Source of the DNA: Thermothielavioides terrestris NRRL 8126 | Lineage: Eukaryota > Ascomycota > Sordariomycetes > Sordariales > Chaetomiaceae | Reading direction: 5' to 3' | Assembly: GCF_000226115.1 (NCBI RefSeq) | Contig: NC_016458.1 | Span: forward strand, 372,001 to 436,000 | Length of the DNA: 64,000 nt | Part shown: positions 44,330-55,653 of the stretch, piece after piece | How the letters are laid out: the number at the start of each line of letters is the position of its first letter | Numbering within the stretch: the stretch's first letter is position 1 | The notes under the pieces: model-generated | Database searches by the model: none | Told to the model about the DNA's origin: nothing | What the model saw: only the letters and a program-made list of their open reading frames with translations | Translations under genes and position numbers: made by a program

Positions 44330-47300
44330 ATGCTCGATCCCGCCACCATGGCGTTGGAACTCCACGAAGCCATGCAGAGGCTGCACCTCGACGACAGCAG
44401 CTCGTTTGGCGTGATCGACGACATCTTCGACCGCACCGTCGCCGCAAAGCCGCAACCCCAAAGACCCGAGCAGCTCCGGGCCGAGCTCGAAGCCAAATAT
44501 CTGTCTCCCCCCACCATCTTCTCGACCGAGTGGCTCGACAAGCTGCAGCAGCGCTGGGACGCCCCGACCGACTACTCGCTGCTCTTCCGCGTCGCCCCGA
44601 CCCAGTCCCGCACCGTCACGCGCTTCGTCCGCCATGGCCTCGAGGGCCGCGTCACCGGCTACCGCAACGTCACCGTGCCGGCCTCCCACGCCACCGCCAA
44701 GACGAGCACCTCCATGCTGCGGAAGCCCGCCGGCAGGGCCGAGTTCGTGCGCGGCGCCGCCGGCTTCTTCCCCTTCGCCCCGGGCGGCCTGGAGGGCATC
44801 GAGTCGACCGCCGCGCTGGAGGACCAGCTCCGGTCTTCGGCCGCTGCCGAGCACGAGTCCGACAGCAGGAAGAAGCTGGAGAAGGTCATCACCCTGGGCG
44901 AGGGCGGGCTGCTCGAGGTCGCGCCGGGCCTTTCGCGCGGTATTGACTTCAGCAAGAGGAGGAAGCTTGCCGATGCCGAGAGCGAAAGGCAGGCGAAAGA
45001 GGTGGAGGAGGTGCTGGATCAGGAGCCCGAGGCCGCACCGGGTGGTGAGGACGAGGACGGCGAGCGACAGGGTTCTGGCATCGACGGAGGGGAGGATGAG
45101 GAGGGGCAGGAAGATGTGGAGGACATTGACTCCATCCTCCCCGTCGAGTTCCCCGCCCTTGAACCCCGCGGCACGCTCGCCGCCTCCAGCGCTAGGAAAG
45201 CCGGTCGGGAGTGGGCGCACATGGTCGACGTCAAGCGCGAGATGCCCAATTTCCGCGAGCTGGTGCCGGATATGGCCAGAGAGTGGCCCTTTGAACTGGA
45301 CACTTTCCAAAAGGAGGCCATCTACCACCTGGAGAATGGCGACTCCGTCTTCGTGGCGGCGCATACATCGGCGGGCAAGACCGTGGTTGCAGAGTACGCC
45401 ATCGCCCTCGCCGCGCGGCACATGACCAAGGCCATCTACACCTCCCCGATCAAGGCGCTGAGCAACCAGAAATTCCGCGACTTCAGGCAGACTTTCGACG
45501 AGGTCGGCATCCTGACGGGCGATGTGCAGATCAACCCGGAGGCCAGCTGCCTCATCATGACGACCGAGATTCTGCGGAGCATGCTCTACCGCGGCGCCGA
45601 CCTTATCCGAGACGTCGAGTTCGTCATTTTCGACGAGGTGCATTACGTGAACGACTTTGAGCGCGGTGTCGTGTGGGAGGAGGTCATCATCATGCTGCCC
45701 GAGCACGTCTCCCTGATCCTGCTCTCCGCGACCGTGCCAAATACATACGAGTTTGCGTCCTGGGTTGGGCGGACGAAGCAGAAGGACATCTACGTAATAT
45801 CGACGCCCAAGCGCCCCGTTCCGCTGGAGCACTATCTCTGGGGCAACAAGAACATCTACAAGATCGTCGACTCGGAGAAGAACTTCCTTGAAAAGGGTTG
45901 GAAGGAGGCCAATGCCGCGATCCAGGGTAGAGACAAGCAGAAGGCGCCCGCCCCGCAGGCGCCGGCGCCGTCTCGCGGCGGCGGAAACCAGCGAGGAAAC
46001 GGCCGTGGAGGTGCCCAGCGGGGCGCCAACCAGCAACGTGGCGGCGGCAGAGGGGGCGGGCAGCAACGGGGCAGGGGCGGACCTCCCCGTGCAAGCCACG
46101 CGCCGGGTCATATGGGCCGCACAGGCAGGCCCGGCGGATTCACGTCGGCTGCCCAGGACAAGAACCTCTGGGTTCACCTGGTCCAGTTCCTGAAGAAGCA
46201 GAACCTCCTCCCAGCTTGCATCTTCGTGTTCTCTAAGAAGCGCTGCGAGGAGAACGCCGACGCGCTAAGCAACCAGGACTTTTGCACGGCGCACGAGAAG
46301 AGCGCGATCCACATGATCATCGAGAAGTCGATTGCGCGGTTGAAGCCCGAGGACCGCGTTCTTCCGCAGATTATCAGGTTGCGGGAGTTGCTGTCCCGCG
46401 GCATTGCCGTCCACCACGGCGGCCTGCTCCCCATCGTGAAGGAACTCGTCGAGATTCTCTTCGCCCAGACGCTGGTCAAGGTCCTTTTCGCGACCGAGAC
46501 GTTCGCCATGGGCCTCAACCTGCCCACCAGGACTGTTGTCTTCTCTGGCTACCGGAAGCACGATGGCCACCAGTTCCGAAACCTCCTCCCCGGAGAGTAC
46601 ACGCAAATGGCGGGCAGGGCTGGGAGACGCGGTCTCGACACGGTCGGGTCCGTCATCATCGTTTCGCCCGGCGCCGACGAGGCCCCTCCGGTCACCGACC
46701 TCCGGCAGATGATACTCGGCGAGCCTAGCAAGCTCCGGTCACAGTTCCGGCTCACGTACAACATGATCCTCAACCTTCTCCGCGTCGAGGCGCTCAAGAT
46801 CGAAGAGATGATTAAGCGCAGTTTCTCCGAGCACGCCACCCAGCAGCTCCTGCCGGAGCACGAGAAGGCCGTCAAGCTGTCCGAGGCGGACTTGGCCAAG
46901 GTCAAGCGAGACCCGTGCCCGATCTGCGACGTCCACATGGACGAGTGCCATCAGGCGGGCGAGGACTTCAAGCAGCTGACGGAAGACCTGTACCGCCAGC
47001 TGTTGGTCAACCCGCTCGGCCGGAAGATGTTCTCGCCCGGCCGGCTGATCGTGTGGATGAAGGAAGGCGTGCGCACGCCGGGTATCCTGCTCGCCGAGGG
47101 TGCCAGCGTCAAGAGCAGCGCGACGAACCCGACGCTGCATGTCCTCGAGATCAAGACGGGCCGGGAGCTCCGCAACGACTCGGATCTCCTGCCGTTCGTG
47201 CCGGCCTTCCGGAAGCACCTCACGCCGCTACCGCAGAACAAGAAGCATATCGCAACTAAGACGTTGCATGTGCCGATCAGCGACATCGTGTGCCTCACGA

Positions 47301-48211
47301 AGCACGTCACCAAGGGTATCCTGCCCGACATATTTGGCGGAGAGGGCTACCCGAAGGCGAAGGACAGGATACACCAGATCTGCCGGTCGTGGAACTCGGA
47401 CATCTGGGACGAGGCCGACCTGGGGCGGATCCGGAACCTGGCCATCCACGAGATCGTGACGAAGCGGCGCGAGGCCGAGCTCAAGGCGGTCAAGTCGCCG
47501 GCGGCCGAGTGCAAGTCCTTCCTCAAGCACTACGCCATGTGCCACGACCAGTGGCTCATCCAGACGCACATCCAGCAGCTGCGGCAGACGCTCTCGGAGC
47601 AGAACCTACAGCTGCTGCCCGACTACGAGCAGCGGATCCAGGTGCTCAAGGACCTCTCCTTTATCGACGCGGACAGCCGCATCCAGCTCAAGGGCAAGGT
47701 CGCGTGCGAGATCCACTCGGGCGACGAGCTCGTGCTGACGGAGCTGATCCTGGAGAACGTGCTGGCCGAGTACGAGCCGGCCGAGATCGCGGCGCTGCTG
47801 TCGGCCTTCGTCTTCCAGGAGAAGACGGAGTCCGTGCCGCGCCTGACGGCCAACCTGGAGCGCGGCATGCGCACCATCGTCGCCATCTCGGAGAAGGTCG
47901 ACGCCGTCCAGACCCTGCACCAGGTCGTCCAGGCCAGCGACGAGAGCAACGACTTCGTCAACAAGCCCCGCTTCGGCCTCATGGAGGTCGTCTACGAGTG
48001 GGCCCGCGGCATGAGCTTCAAGAACATCACCGACCTGACCGACGTGCTCGAGGGCACCATCGTCCGCACCATCACCCGCCTCGACGAGACCTGCCGCGAG
48101 GTCAAGAATGCCGCGCGCATCATTGGCGACCCGGACCTGTACCAGAAGATGGCCGCCGCGCAGGAGATGATCCGCAGGGATATCACGGCCGTCGCCAGCT
48201 TGTATATGTAG
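44330..48211 (+). CDS. ski2: Ski2-type RNA helicase (Ski complex, exosome cofactor)
   Basis: Single long exon, 1293 aa from ATG 44330, close to yeast Ski2 in length. A second ATG at 44348 (codon 7) has a better context (GCCACCATGG) and may be the real start. Helicase motifs: AHTSAGKT at residues 344-351 (motif I), TSPIKALSNQKFRDF (Ia), TTEILRSMLYRG (Ib), DEVH at 435-438 (II), LLSATVPN (III), VLFATETFAMGLNLPTRTVVF region (V) and QMAGRAGRRGLD (VI). Between the two RecA halves lies an Arg/Gly-rich insert (NQRGNGRGGAQRG and similar). The region after motif VI carries the arch insertion, and the C-terminus is a DSHCT domain. Ski2 with Ski3 and Ski8 threads cytoplasmic mRNA into the exosome for 3'-5' decay. 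The DEVH box and the overall layout separate it from the nuclear Mtr4. Confidence 0.92.
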   Translation: MLDPATMALELHEAMQRLHLDDSSSFGVIDDIFDRTVAAKPQPQRPEQLRAELEAKYLSPPTIFSTEWLDKLQQRWDAPTDYSLLFRVAPTQSRTVTRFVRHGLEGRVTGYRNVTVPASHATAKTSTSMLRKPAGRAEFVRGAAGFFPFAPGGLEGIESTAALEDQLRSSAAAEHESDSRKKLEKVITLGEGGLLEVAPGLSRGIDFSKRRKLADAESERQAKEVEEVLDQEPEAAPGGEDEDGERQGSGIDGGEDEEGQEDVEDIDSILPVEFPALEPRGTLAASSARKAGREWAHMVDVKREMPNFRELVPDMAREWPFELDTFQKEAIYHLENGDSVFVAAHTSAGKTVVAEYAIALAARHMTKAIYTSPIKALSNQKFRDFRQTFDEVGILTGDVQINPEASCLIMTTEILRSMLYRGADLIRDVEFVIFDEVHYVNDFERGVVWEEVIIMLPEHVSLILLSATVPNTYEFASWVGRTKQKDIYVISTPKRPVPLEHYLWGNKNIYKIVDSEKNFLEKGWKEANAAIQGRDKQKAPAPQAPAPSRGGGNQRGNGRGGAQRGANQQRGGGRGGGQQRGRGGPPRASHAPGHMGRTGRPGGFTSAAQDKNLWVHLVQFLKKQNLLPACIFVFSKKRCEENADALSNQDFCTAHEKSAIHMIIEKSIARLKPEDRVLPQIIRLRELLSRGIAVHHGGLLPIVKELVEILFAQTLVKVLFATETFAMGLNLPTRTVVFSGYRKHDGHQFRNLLPGEYTQMAGRAGRRGLDTVGSVIIVSPGADEAPPVTDLRQMILGEPSKLRSQFRLTYNMILNLLRVEALKIEEMIKRSFSEHATQQLLPEHEKAVKLSEADLAKVKRDPCPICDVHMDECHQAGEDFKQLTEDLYRQLLVNPLGRKMFSPGRLIVWMKEGVRTPGILLAEGASVKSSATNPTLHVLEIKTGRELRNDSDLLPFVPAFRKHLTPLPQNKKHIATKTLHVPISDIVCLTKHVTKGILPDIFGGEGYPKAKDRIHQICRSWNSDIWDEADLGRIRNLAIHEIVTKRREAELKAVKSPAAECKSFLKHYAMCHDQWLIQTHIQQLRQTLSEQNLQLLPDYEQRIQVLKDLSFIDADSRIQLKGKVACEIHSGDELVLTELILENVLAEYEPAEIAALLSAFVFQEKTESVPRLTANLERGMRTIVAISEKVDAVQTLHQVVQASDESNDFVNKPRFGLMEVVYEWARGMSFKNITDLTDVLEGTIVRTITRLDETCREVKNAARIIGDPDLYQKMAAAQEMIRRDITAVASLYM

Positions 48212-48903
48212 GCGGGCTGGCTGGCAGGGTGTATGGAAGGTGCATTGTTGACGGTAGGCGTGGCTGGGAAGGAGGATGGGATATGGCTCATGATGCATTG
48301 GGGTTATTTTTTTTATTTGTGGCTTGCTGTTCGGGTTATGATCACGGCGGCAAGATAAAAGTGGAACGAGCGCGGGCATATGGCATGCGATAGTTCAGCA
48401 CGGTCTGGTCGGTTGATAGAAAAAAAGGGCTAGTTGTAGAGGAGTCATTCAAACAGGCATGTTTGGTTTGAAGACCGCACCTTGACCAGCGACGTACACA
48501 ACAGGAGTAAGAAATGTGTTGTACCATAGCCCGATAGTAATAACGCTGTCTATCCCACAGACCTCCGGCGTCGTAAACAACTCGTCATAGAACCCTCATA
48601 GCCGTTTGTAGGGAAAAATCATGATGAGAACCGGGCGCCCTGAACGCCCCTGCGAAACATAGCCCTCCTGACGTGGATGGGCCGTGAGACTAAACCCAGA
48701 GATCCGCGACCTGTCCTTCGCGCAGACCTGTTCCGTAGCGTGGTCGGCCGCTCTCAGAGCGGTAGGAATCACGCGGGAATCAAGCCATGCACAGCAACCC
48801 AACTACCCCTCGCCCCTCCTCCACCCACCTACCCTCCCTCCCTCCTCAATGTCTTGCGCAAGTCTAAGCGGCCGCTTGGCCATCCAATCCAAACACGCAA
48901 TCA
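48212..48903. other. Intergenic between convergent genes
   Basis: The 3' flanks of Ski2 and the ESCRT-III gene. Nothing recognisable; a T-rich run at 48308-48316 may belong to the Ski2 polyadenylation region. Confidence 0.55.
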
Positions 48904-49743
48904 TCATGCCCGCAGGGCCCTCAGCCGCTGCTGCAGCGCATCCTCGACCTCGGGGGTGGGCTCGGCGGGCTCCTTGGCGGGGTCGACCTTGCTGGTGGTG
49001 GCCTGGCTGAGCTCCTGGCCGAGCTCGAGGCCGGCGTCGTCGGCGAGCTTGCCGAGCAGCTCGTGCACGGCGTCGTCGCTGACCTGCACGCTCGTGTTCT
49101 GGGTCATGGCGTCCTGGTAGATGCCGTTGCTCATGGCGTACTCCTCGTTCTGCGCGCGGAACTGCTCGAGCGTCAGCAGCGTGCGCTCCGGGTTCGCGCT
49201 GCGCTGCGCCCGCTGCATCGTCCGCGACGACTGCGCCATCATGGCCGTCATCCGGTTCATCGCGTTGTTCGCCTGGATCTGCGCCAGCGACAGCTCCGCC
49301 ATGTCCGCCGCCTGGTCCATCTGCGCCGCGATCGCCTGCTTCGCCAGCAGCATCCGGGCTTTCTGGGCCGCCTGCGCGGTTTCGCCTTTTTTGAGGAGCT
49401 GCGAGGGACGGCGCACGGAGGTTAGTTAGAACGTCTTTGGCTTATTGTTGGTGGCAAACCGGAACAACGGGGAGCGGCCAAGGCGAGGCGTACGTTCTGG
49501 ATCTGCTTCTTCAGCTCATTGTCTTGCTTCGCGGCCTTCTGGGCCTCGCGGCGCGCTTGCTTGGCGTTGAACTGCTCAAGTGTCAGAATTCTTCCATAGT
49601 GCACCTCCCATCCATCCACCGTTTCTTGCGTCTATCGGCTCGTGGGCGCATTGTCACGTTGCCGATGGCGGGGCTGGGAAGGGGCTGCTTACGCGCGCCT
49701 GAAACTCGAGTTGCATATCTCGAGCAAGTTGTCGGTTCGACAT
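48904..49743 (-). CDS. ESCRT-III-associated protein, Did2/CHMP1-like
   Basis: Three exons: 49743-49693, 49574-49494 and 49398-48904 (208 aa). The exon 2 start could instead be 49571, dropping one Gln. The protein is nearly all helical: a basic N-terminal pair of helices (MSNRQLARDMQLEFQA, QARREAQKAAKQDNELKK), a long central helix rich in Ala/Met (MLLAKQAIAAQMDQAADMAE, NNAMNRMTAMMAQS), then an acidic helix (LEQFRAQNEEYAMSNGIYQDAM). It ends with LQQRLRALRA, which matches the MIT-interacting motif of CHMP1/Did2. Did2 recruits Vps4 to disassemble ESCRT-III in multivesicular body sorting. The family call rests on the helix pattern and C-terminal motif; another Snf7-family member is possible. Confidence 0.72.
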
Positions 49744-50322
49744 GATGTCGGTGGCTCGGCTCCACGGGCGAACTATGCGATGGGGGACGGTTTCCGGCTG
49801 GGAAAAGTGCGGGCTGGCGGCGCTGGAAAACGGCGGTTGACAGGTTGAAAGCAGGCAACAAAGCGTGGGGCCTGCCCTGGGCACCAGTTGCTGCCGCGTA
49901 GGTACTTCCTGTTGTTGGTGCGTTAACTCGGAGGTAACTCGTCGGTCAAGGCCTGGGCAGTCAGCTGAGGACGGGGCGGCGGAAAGTCAAAATTGGCGGG
50001 GCCCAGCGCCGGGCGAGTGGCCCCATGACGCACACATGTGGCTGATGGCCTGCCCTCAACCTAACTAACCTCAGTTTTATCACTGCCGTTGAACGCTGCC
50101 GCATGGCAAAAGTGGGCACAAGTGGCGGTGGGTCTGCCCCTTCAAGCCACAACATTGGCCCGCAGCGCCAGTCGGGATGGGCCTGGGACATTTTCGAGAA
50201 TCGCAAGAGCATTTTTTTTTCACCTTGCCATCCTCGCCCTCGGCTTGCCCGCAAGGCATCTTCCTCCTCTATCGGATACTAGGTTGCATCCTGCCATTTA
50301 CCATCCGGAGAGCGGCTGCACC
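49744..50322. promoter_or_regulatory. Divergent upstream region (ESCRT-III / DUF427 genes)
   Basis: 579 bp separate two divergent starts. It holds both promoters. Nothing specific recognised. Confidence 0.5.
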
Positions 50323-50999
50323 ATGTCGGCAATGCGGAAACACAACGTCACGACCTTCCCTCGCCTTCCCATCGTGGAGAGGACGAACCGTCACATCCAA
50401 ATCAAGTGGCACGGCCAGCTATTAGCCGACTGCCCGCCCGGTGAGGCTTACTGGGTGCTCGAGGCCCATCATGCTCCAGGTCGGTGCTCCCCTCTGGCTC
50501 CTCCCATCGGCTCCTCCATCTCCATCCGCCTCCATCCGCCTCCATCCTTCTCCATCCTTCGTCCGATTTAATCCCTGGCGACGCAACCCCAAAGACTTCT
50601 CCTTCGCTTCACATGAACGACGGGTTACTGACCCCGTCTCTACCTCATCGCGCAGTCTACTACATCCCTCCCAGCAGAGTCCGCCTGCCACTCTCCACTA
50701 CCCCTCGGTCGACCTTTTCCGAATTCCACGGCGCCGCCACCTACTACGCCATTATGAGCCCCATTTCCGCCGCCGAGATCATAAGCAACAGGATCTGGTC
50801 GTACAACGAGCCGCCCAAGGAGTACGAGGCCATCAAGGGCTATCTCGCCTTCTTTGTCGGACCCTGGGAGTGCTATGTCGACAACGAGAGGGCTCACCCG
50901 CCGCCGGGCGACTACTACGGCGGCTGGGTCACGAGCGACATCGAGGGCCTGGTGAAGCCGCAGTGGGGAGCGCCGCCAGCCTGGGACAGCGTCTTTTAA
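50323..50999 (+). CDS. DUF427-domain protein
   Basis: Two exons, 50323-50479 and 50656-50999 (166 aa). The 176-nt intron starts GTCGGT and ends GCGCAG; its removal gives HAPVYYIPPSRVRLPL. It also contains a CTCCATCCG-type minisatellite (about 50510-50562). The protein matches the small DUF427 family in order: an N-terminal strand with KWHGQLLADC and EAYWVLEAHHAP, then the YYIPPSRVR motif, FSEFHGAATYYAI, then RIWSYNEPPKEYEAIKGYLAF and FFVGPWECYVDNE. The fold is a small beta-rich (Mss4-like) domain of unknown biochemical role, widespread in fungi and bacteria. Confidence 0.85.
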
Positions 51000-53854
51000 A
51001 AGGGGCTGGTGGGACGAGGAACGACAGATCGTAAATATCACATCCCTCCCGCGCTATCTCGGAGAGATAATGCTGGGAGCGGTCGCATGTTCGGTGTCTG
51101 TGGCGTTAGGGCATAACTCAAGGAAGGCATTGGGCTGGGCGAGGGGAGGGTGTGAATAGACGGGTATGTGGCGTAGAAAAAAAGAAAATAACAAAAAAAG
51201 AATCCATATTTCGTTTTCAGATTCGCAACAGTCGGTCGAGCTGCCAGTTGATGTGTCGCCCAGTTGTGGAATGACCGAACGCCAGACCGCCACTCAGTCA
51301 TGCCACCCAACAAGGAGAGAGAGAAGATGCGGTCTGTGAGCGCGAAGCTGCACGGCGGCGTCCACGCATCCATATAAGCGTTTGCGAAAATCGAGGCAGC
51401 GTCAACGCACCATGTCTGTGCTGCTGTGCAAGCTGTTCCGTTCCGCCCAAACGTGGATTCCATGCCGCTTGGCACGAGCTTACTACCCCAGACTATGGGA
51501 CATCCACATTGCCAACGAACGACGGGAAAGCGGAGGCTCACAACCTGAGGCTCTCCTCAATTTGGAGAGCGGCTCCTCCGCGGCCACCCGTCTTCCCCGG
51601 ATTCCAGAATAATTCTGCGTTTCTCCACAGAAGCGTTCGTCACCTTGTGGAGAGAGCTTGTCGCTTCGCCCAGCAGAAGAAGAAGAAGGGGTGCTCAGGG
51701 ATGGCGGGCCGAGGGGGCGGACGGCCGGACGCGATCTCGAACACAGCAGATGCTCTGTGGGGAGTCTGTCGGAGGCAGCACCCGGCGCTTGCTGGGCCGC
51801 GAAACGCCCCCAAAGAGCCCTAAAGAGCCGGCCCCCACATGGCGCGCAATCTCGGGGGGCTCGAGAGAGCCTCCAGACTCGTCCGGTCTGACGGCGGAGA
51901 GTCGGGGCGGTGTTCATGATGATGTGGTGCGAATTCGTGGGAGAAGAAGTGAGGAGTGGAAGGACGGATCCTTCCCGTTTGAGGGAGGACAGCAAACATT
52001 TAGAACCAACAGCGCTCGACGAGGCGCCATCGGGGCAGAAGAAGCACTGCGCCGCTGCACGCACGTGCCGCCAAGGCGCGGCCTGCTTGCATCGCGGACA
52101 TGTTTCGGACTCGGTGGCCGATCGCCTGCGGGAATGACCCCCTGGAGGTTAGTTAAGTTAGGTGGTTACCCCTTTCACCTCCTGCGGGGATTCACGAGTT
52201 GTGACAAGACAGGTCCACCTTGCGCTGGGTGCTGGGGGCCAGGTGGAGTGTGCCACGGAGGTGTTGCACAGAATACGGAATATGAAGAAGTGCTGCTGTC
52301 TTTGTTCGGCTTTACGAATTGGGAATTACGGAGTACGGATGACAGCGAGCGCTCACTGGAACGGTGATTCTTGCAGCTCGGCTGACTGTCAGCCCTCGTT
52401 ACACGGCACCGGGACACAACGAGTCCGAGACAGTCAACGGAACCCCCAGGGCGACGCATTGCCGAAACTGGAAGCAAATTTGGATTGATTGCCGCAGTTT
52501 CTGGAAGCCTTGCGCCGGCAACGGCAAGCGAACTGCTGTGAGCTTCCATCCCGTGCAAAAATCTGGGGAAGCCGGGTGGTCCGGGGAGACCCTGAGCATT
52601 CAGCCTGATTGCCGCGGCCCCAGGTTCCGCCCAGCATTTCACAGGGTCCTCGCCCAAAAAGGAAGTGTTTGCCATGTCCCGCGTAATTGCTTGCTCAAAG
52701 CATCGAGGGTCGCATCCTCATGGAGTTCGGGTCGATGCTTCCATGGTTGACGCTGGATGTGCGGCATCGAGCTGGACGGGGCATCTCCGTCTTAAATTGC
52801 TGCCATTGGGAGCGCTCATGTCTCGGCACGGTGTGACCGCGCCACTAAACTGCTTCATCAAGCAGCCAGACGGAGGCAACGATGGGGGCTGGGCCACGGA
52901 GCGCTGTGGAGAGCATTGCTAAGATTAGACCGTAAGTTCGTGTAAATGGTCTTGCCAGTGGAGGTGGGCTGAGCAACCAGCGAACCTGGAAGGAGGCGTG
53001 GCTGGCGCAGTCAGCATCATTCACCATCTGAGGGTGGCGGAAATGTTGGCCTCCTTCTGGCATCCTCTGAGAGCTGTCACTTGTTGTGGTTGTCCGTTAA
53101 CTATTCCCTACAAACACGGGGTCGACGACCTCTTGTGCAAGCCAGCTTTCAACGGAATGATGACACGAGTTCAGGGTGTGAAGGCGCAAACAAAGGTATT
53201 CGGGGCATGATGGTTCAACGTGCCGAAATGGAAAGGGTCCAGTGGATGAACACAGCGGAGGGCCCGCCCCGCCCCCTTGCATCCGCGCAGTCAGCAGCCC
53301 GTCAACCCCTGGATGGGTCCGACACTTGAACGAGGGGGTGGGTCCGTGGAGCAAACACCTCCCGAATCCGTGTGCTTCCCTTGTTTGGAATTCGGACGCT
53401 GAGCAATTTGCTCCAATCAAAGCAGGTGCAGGTCCGTGGATGCGCCGCTTGGTGCCTCAGGCGCAAACCGCCCCTTTCGCAACGTGGCCAAAAGATAAAA
53501 GCAGGGCTGCTGCCCAGTGTCTGACAGCACCTTCCCAGCTCCAGGGCAAGAAGCCAGCCTGTCCTCTTCGCCAGCAACCAACCAGCTGAGCTGTCGAGTC
53601 AAGCCTGGCTTGACGAGTCATCCATGGATTCGTCATGTGCTGGGCACACTCTGCTTAATCTCTTCTTCGTTATTTGACTTTCTTGACATATTAGTATTGA
53701 GGAGCTGGGAAGGCGCCTCGATACAGTCAACAGTCAGAGCCTGCACTCCGCAACGCTCTGTCACTCTGCACGCCTTGTTCCGGCGGCATTCGGCAGAGCC
53801 CGTGCACAAAGCAGCAAGTCCTCCGCTGTGGCGAGGTTCATCGTAGTCCGAGAC
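51000..53854. other. 2.9-kb gene-free stretch before hac-1
   Basis: No frame on either strand has recognisable protein features. The right part should hold the promoter and long 5' leader of hac-1; fungal hac1-type mRNAs often have such leaders. I cannot place transcription start sites. Confidence 0.5.
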
Positions 53855-55304
53855 ATGGACTCTTGGACTGCCCACACCGCGCCGCCAAACATCAAGTTCG
53901 AGGATTCTCCCGCCGAGTCGTTGCTCTCAACCCCCGACGAGATGTATCCCTCTCTGTTCGGCTCGAGTTCCGAGTCGAATCCCACCGTCAATCCCATCGA
54001 CATGTTGACGCCCCAATCAATCGCCGGTGACAAGCAGCCCGACCTGACCTTGCTTGCCGGCCTGACCGCTCTCACTCAGACCGCCCTCACTCCGACCACC
54101 CTAGCCGCGCCCCATGCGGCCTCAACGGCCCCCGCTCCCGAGCCCGAGAAGAAGCCGGTCAAAAAGAGGAAATCGTGGGGTCAGGTGCTCCCAGAGCCGA
54201 AGACGAACCTCCCTCCCAGGTACGTCACATCAGCAAGGTCTCTTTTGTAGCCTGAAACGATTGCTAACCCTGACGCAGGAAACGCGCCAAGACTGAGGAC
54301 GAGAAGGAGCAACGCCGTGTTGAGCGGGTTCTCCGCAACCGCCGCGCCGCCCAGTCATCGCGCGAACGGAAGCGCTTGGAGGTTGAGGCTCTGGAGCGGA
54401 GGAACAAGGAGCTGGAGGCCGCGCTCCTCCAGGCGCAGCAGATCAACTTCACTCTCCTCGAAGAGATCCAGAAATTCCGCCAGGGTGCCGGCGTTGTCTC
54501 TAGGGCCGCACCGTCATTCGACGCCCTTCGCCAGAACCCCGTCACCTTCTCGCAGCAGCTCTTTGGCTCTCAGGACGGGCATGGCGCCCCTATCAGTGGC
54601 GCCAGCTCGTTGGAGCAGCTCCTGCAGTCCATCCCGTCCGCAGTCAACAACAAGACCGTCAACCCCGCGTCCCTCTCTCCCGCCCTGAGCCCCATTCCGG
54701 AGGCTGCCGAGGAGCAGAAGCAGCCGGCGACAGTCGCAACCCCTGTTGCTGAACCCCCCGCCACGTCCGAGAAGAACGCTTCCGCCGATACGACACAACA
54801 TCCTGCAGCGATGTTGTGCCAAGACCTGCAGTGTCGGTCGGCGGAAGCGGCTCCCTCGACGTGGCTGGCGGCGTCGCAGCAACCGCTTCACCCGGTGGTG
54901 TCCCTGCTCCTCCCGCTCCAGCTCCTGCTGGCTTCGACCTCGGCGATGCTTTCGGTCTGCCAGAGGCCCCTGATGCAGATCGCTATGTCCTTGAAAGCGG
55001 GCTTCTCTCTTCGCCCAACTCGAGCGATTACGAATACGATCATCTGGCTGGTGACGACGCCACATCGTTCCCCTTCCCGAACACGGCCTACGAATTCGAC
55101 TTCAACGAGTTCATCACCGACGGCGAGCTCCACGCCGCGCCCGGCAGCGAACAGCAGCCGCAGCAGCTCCCCAGCCGCCCCGTCGCAGACTCGTCCCTCC
55201 TCCCTGAGACTCCGAACCCTTCGGAAGATCCTTACCTGCAGCCCCACTCTGGCGCGTCCCTTGATGGATGCGACGATGGAGGCCTTGCGGTTAGCGTCAT
55301 CTGA
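53855..55304 (+). CDS. hac1: bZIP transcription factor HAC1/HacA (unfolded protein response)
   Basis: Exons for the active form: 53855-54219, 54279-54805, 54829-55304 (455 aa). The first intron is spliceosomal (GTACGT to CGCAG). The 23-nt segment 54806-54828 is an Ire1-type intron; removing it moves the reading frame from the unspliced frame into the frame ending at 55304. The bZIP spans about residues 120-185: basic region RVLRNRRAAQSSRERKRLE, then a leucine zipper (ALERRNKELEAALLQAQQIN). A KKPVKKRKSWGQVLP element precedes it, as in filamentous fungal HacA. The spliced C-terminus is acidic (DYEYDHLAGDD, YEFDFNEFITDGE, ends CDDGGLAVSVI), a likely activation domain. It is produced when Ire1 senses ER stress and activates chaperone and secretory genes. 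Confidence 0.92.
54794..54837 (+). promoter_or_regulatory. Ire1 splice-site stem-loops and 23-nt unconventional intron
   Basis: The 5' hairpin has a perfect 9-bp stem (CACAACATC, 54794-54802, with GATGTTGTG, 54810-54818) and the 7-nt loop CTGCAGC; the predicted cut follows G54805. The 3' hairpin has loop CTGCAGT (54826-54832) on a GAC/GTC stem plus two G-C pairs beyond a two-A bulge; the cut follows G54828. Both loops fit the Ire1 rule CNG'CNGN. The excised length of 23 nt keeps the long downstream frame open. Confidence 0.9.
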
Positions 55305-55653
55305 GGGATGCTCGGTCGACCGGGTTTCTGGAGGCGACGTCTCAGCGGCAGCGGCAGCTGGCGGAGAAGCGCAGAAGCAGCTGTACCGTCGCGGGCTGGC
55401 TGGTTGGCCCACCGGAGCCGCGCTCCCGTCGAAGGAGGCCCTACTCACCCTGTTGTGGGTCCTCCGAGTTGAAGAGCGGAGACTACAGATCCGCGAGCAG
55501 GTCCTGGCCTCGTCGAAACCCGGAACGTTGAGCGTCCCTAAGTCGACGGCACCAACAGTGAAGACAACGTCATTCGTCTTGGCAGTATCGCGTAAGCGAA
55601 GTCGCGAAGAAGAGAACGATGTCTCTGAACCTAGGAGACGGCGCTGTCAATGA
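54829..55653 (+). other. Overlapping open frame of unspliced hac-1 mRNA
   Basis: If the 23-nt intron is retained, the upstream frame stays open to the stop at 55651-55653, giving a 579-aa protein with a different C-terminus. It overlaps the spliced frame to 55304 and then continues alone for about 116 codons. The unique tail has helix-like, protein-like stretches (SKEALLTLLWVLRVEERRLQ, REQVLASSKPG) and a basic end (SRKRSREEENDVSEPRRRRC). Whether this long form is made is unknown. Confidence 0.6.

Noticed and set aside
52139..52172. Similarity to the 3' half of dispersed 5S rRNA genes (GGAGGTTAGT then AGTTAGGTGG)
   Set aside because: The match is short and imperfect, and the upstream 70 bp show no 5S-like sequence.
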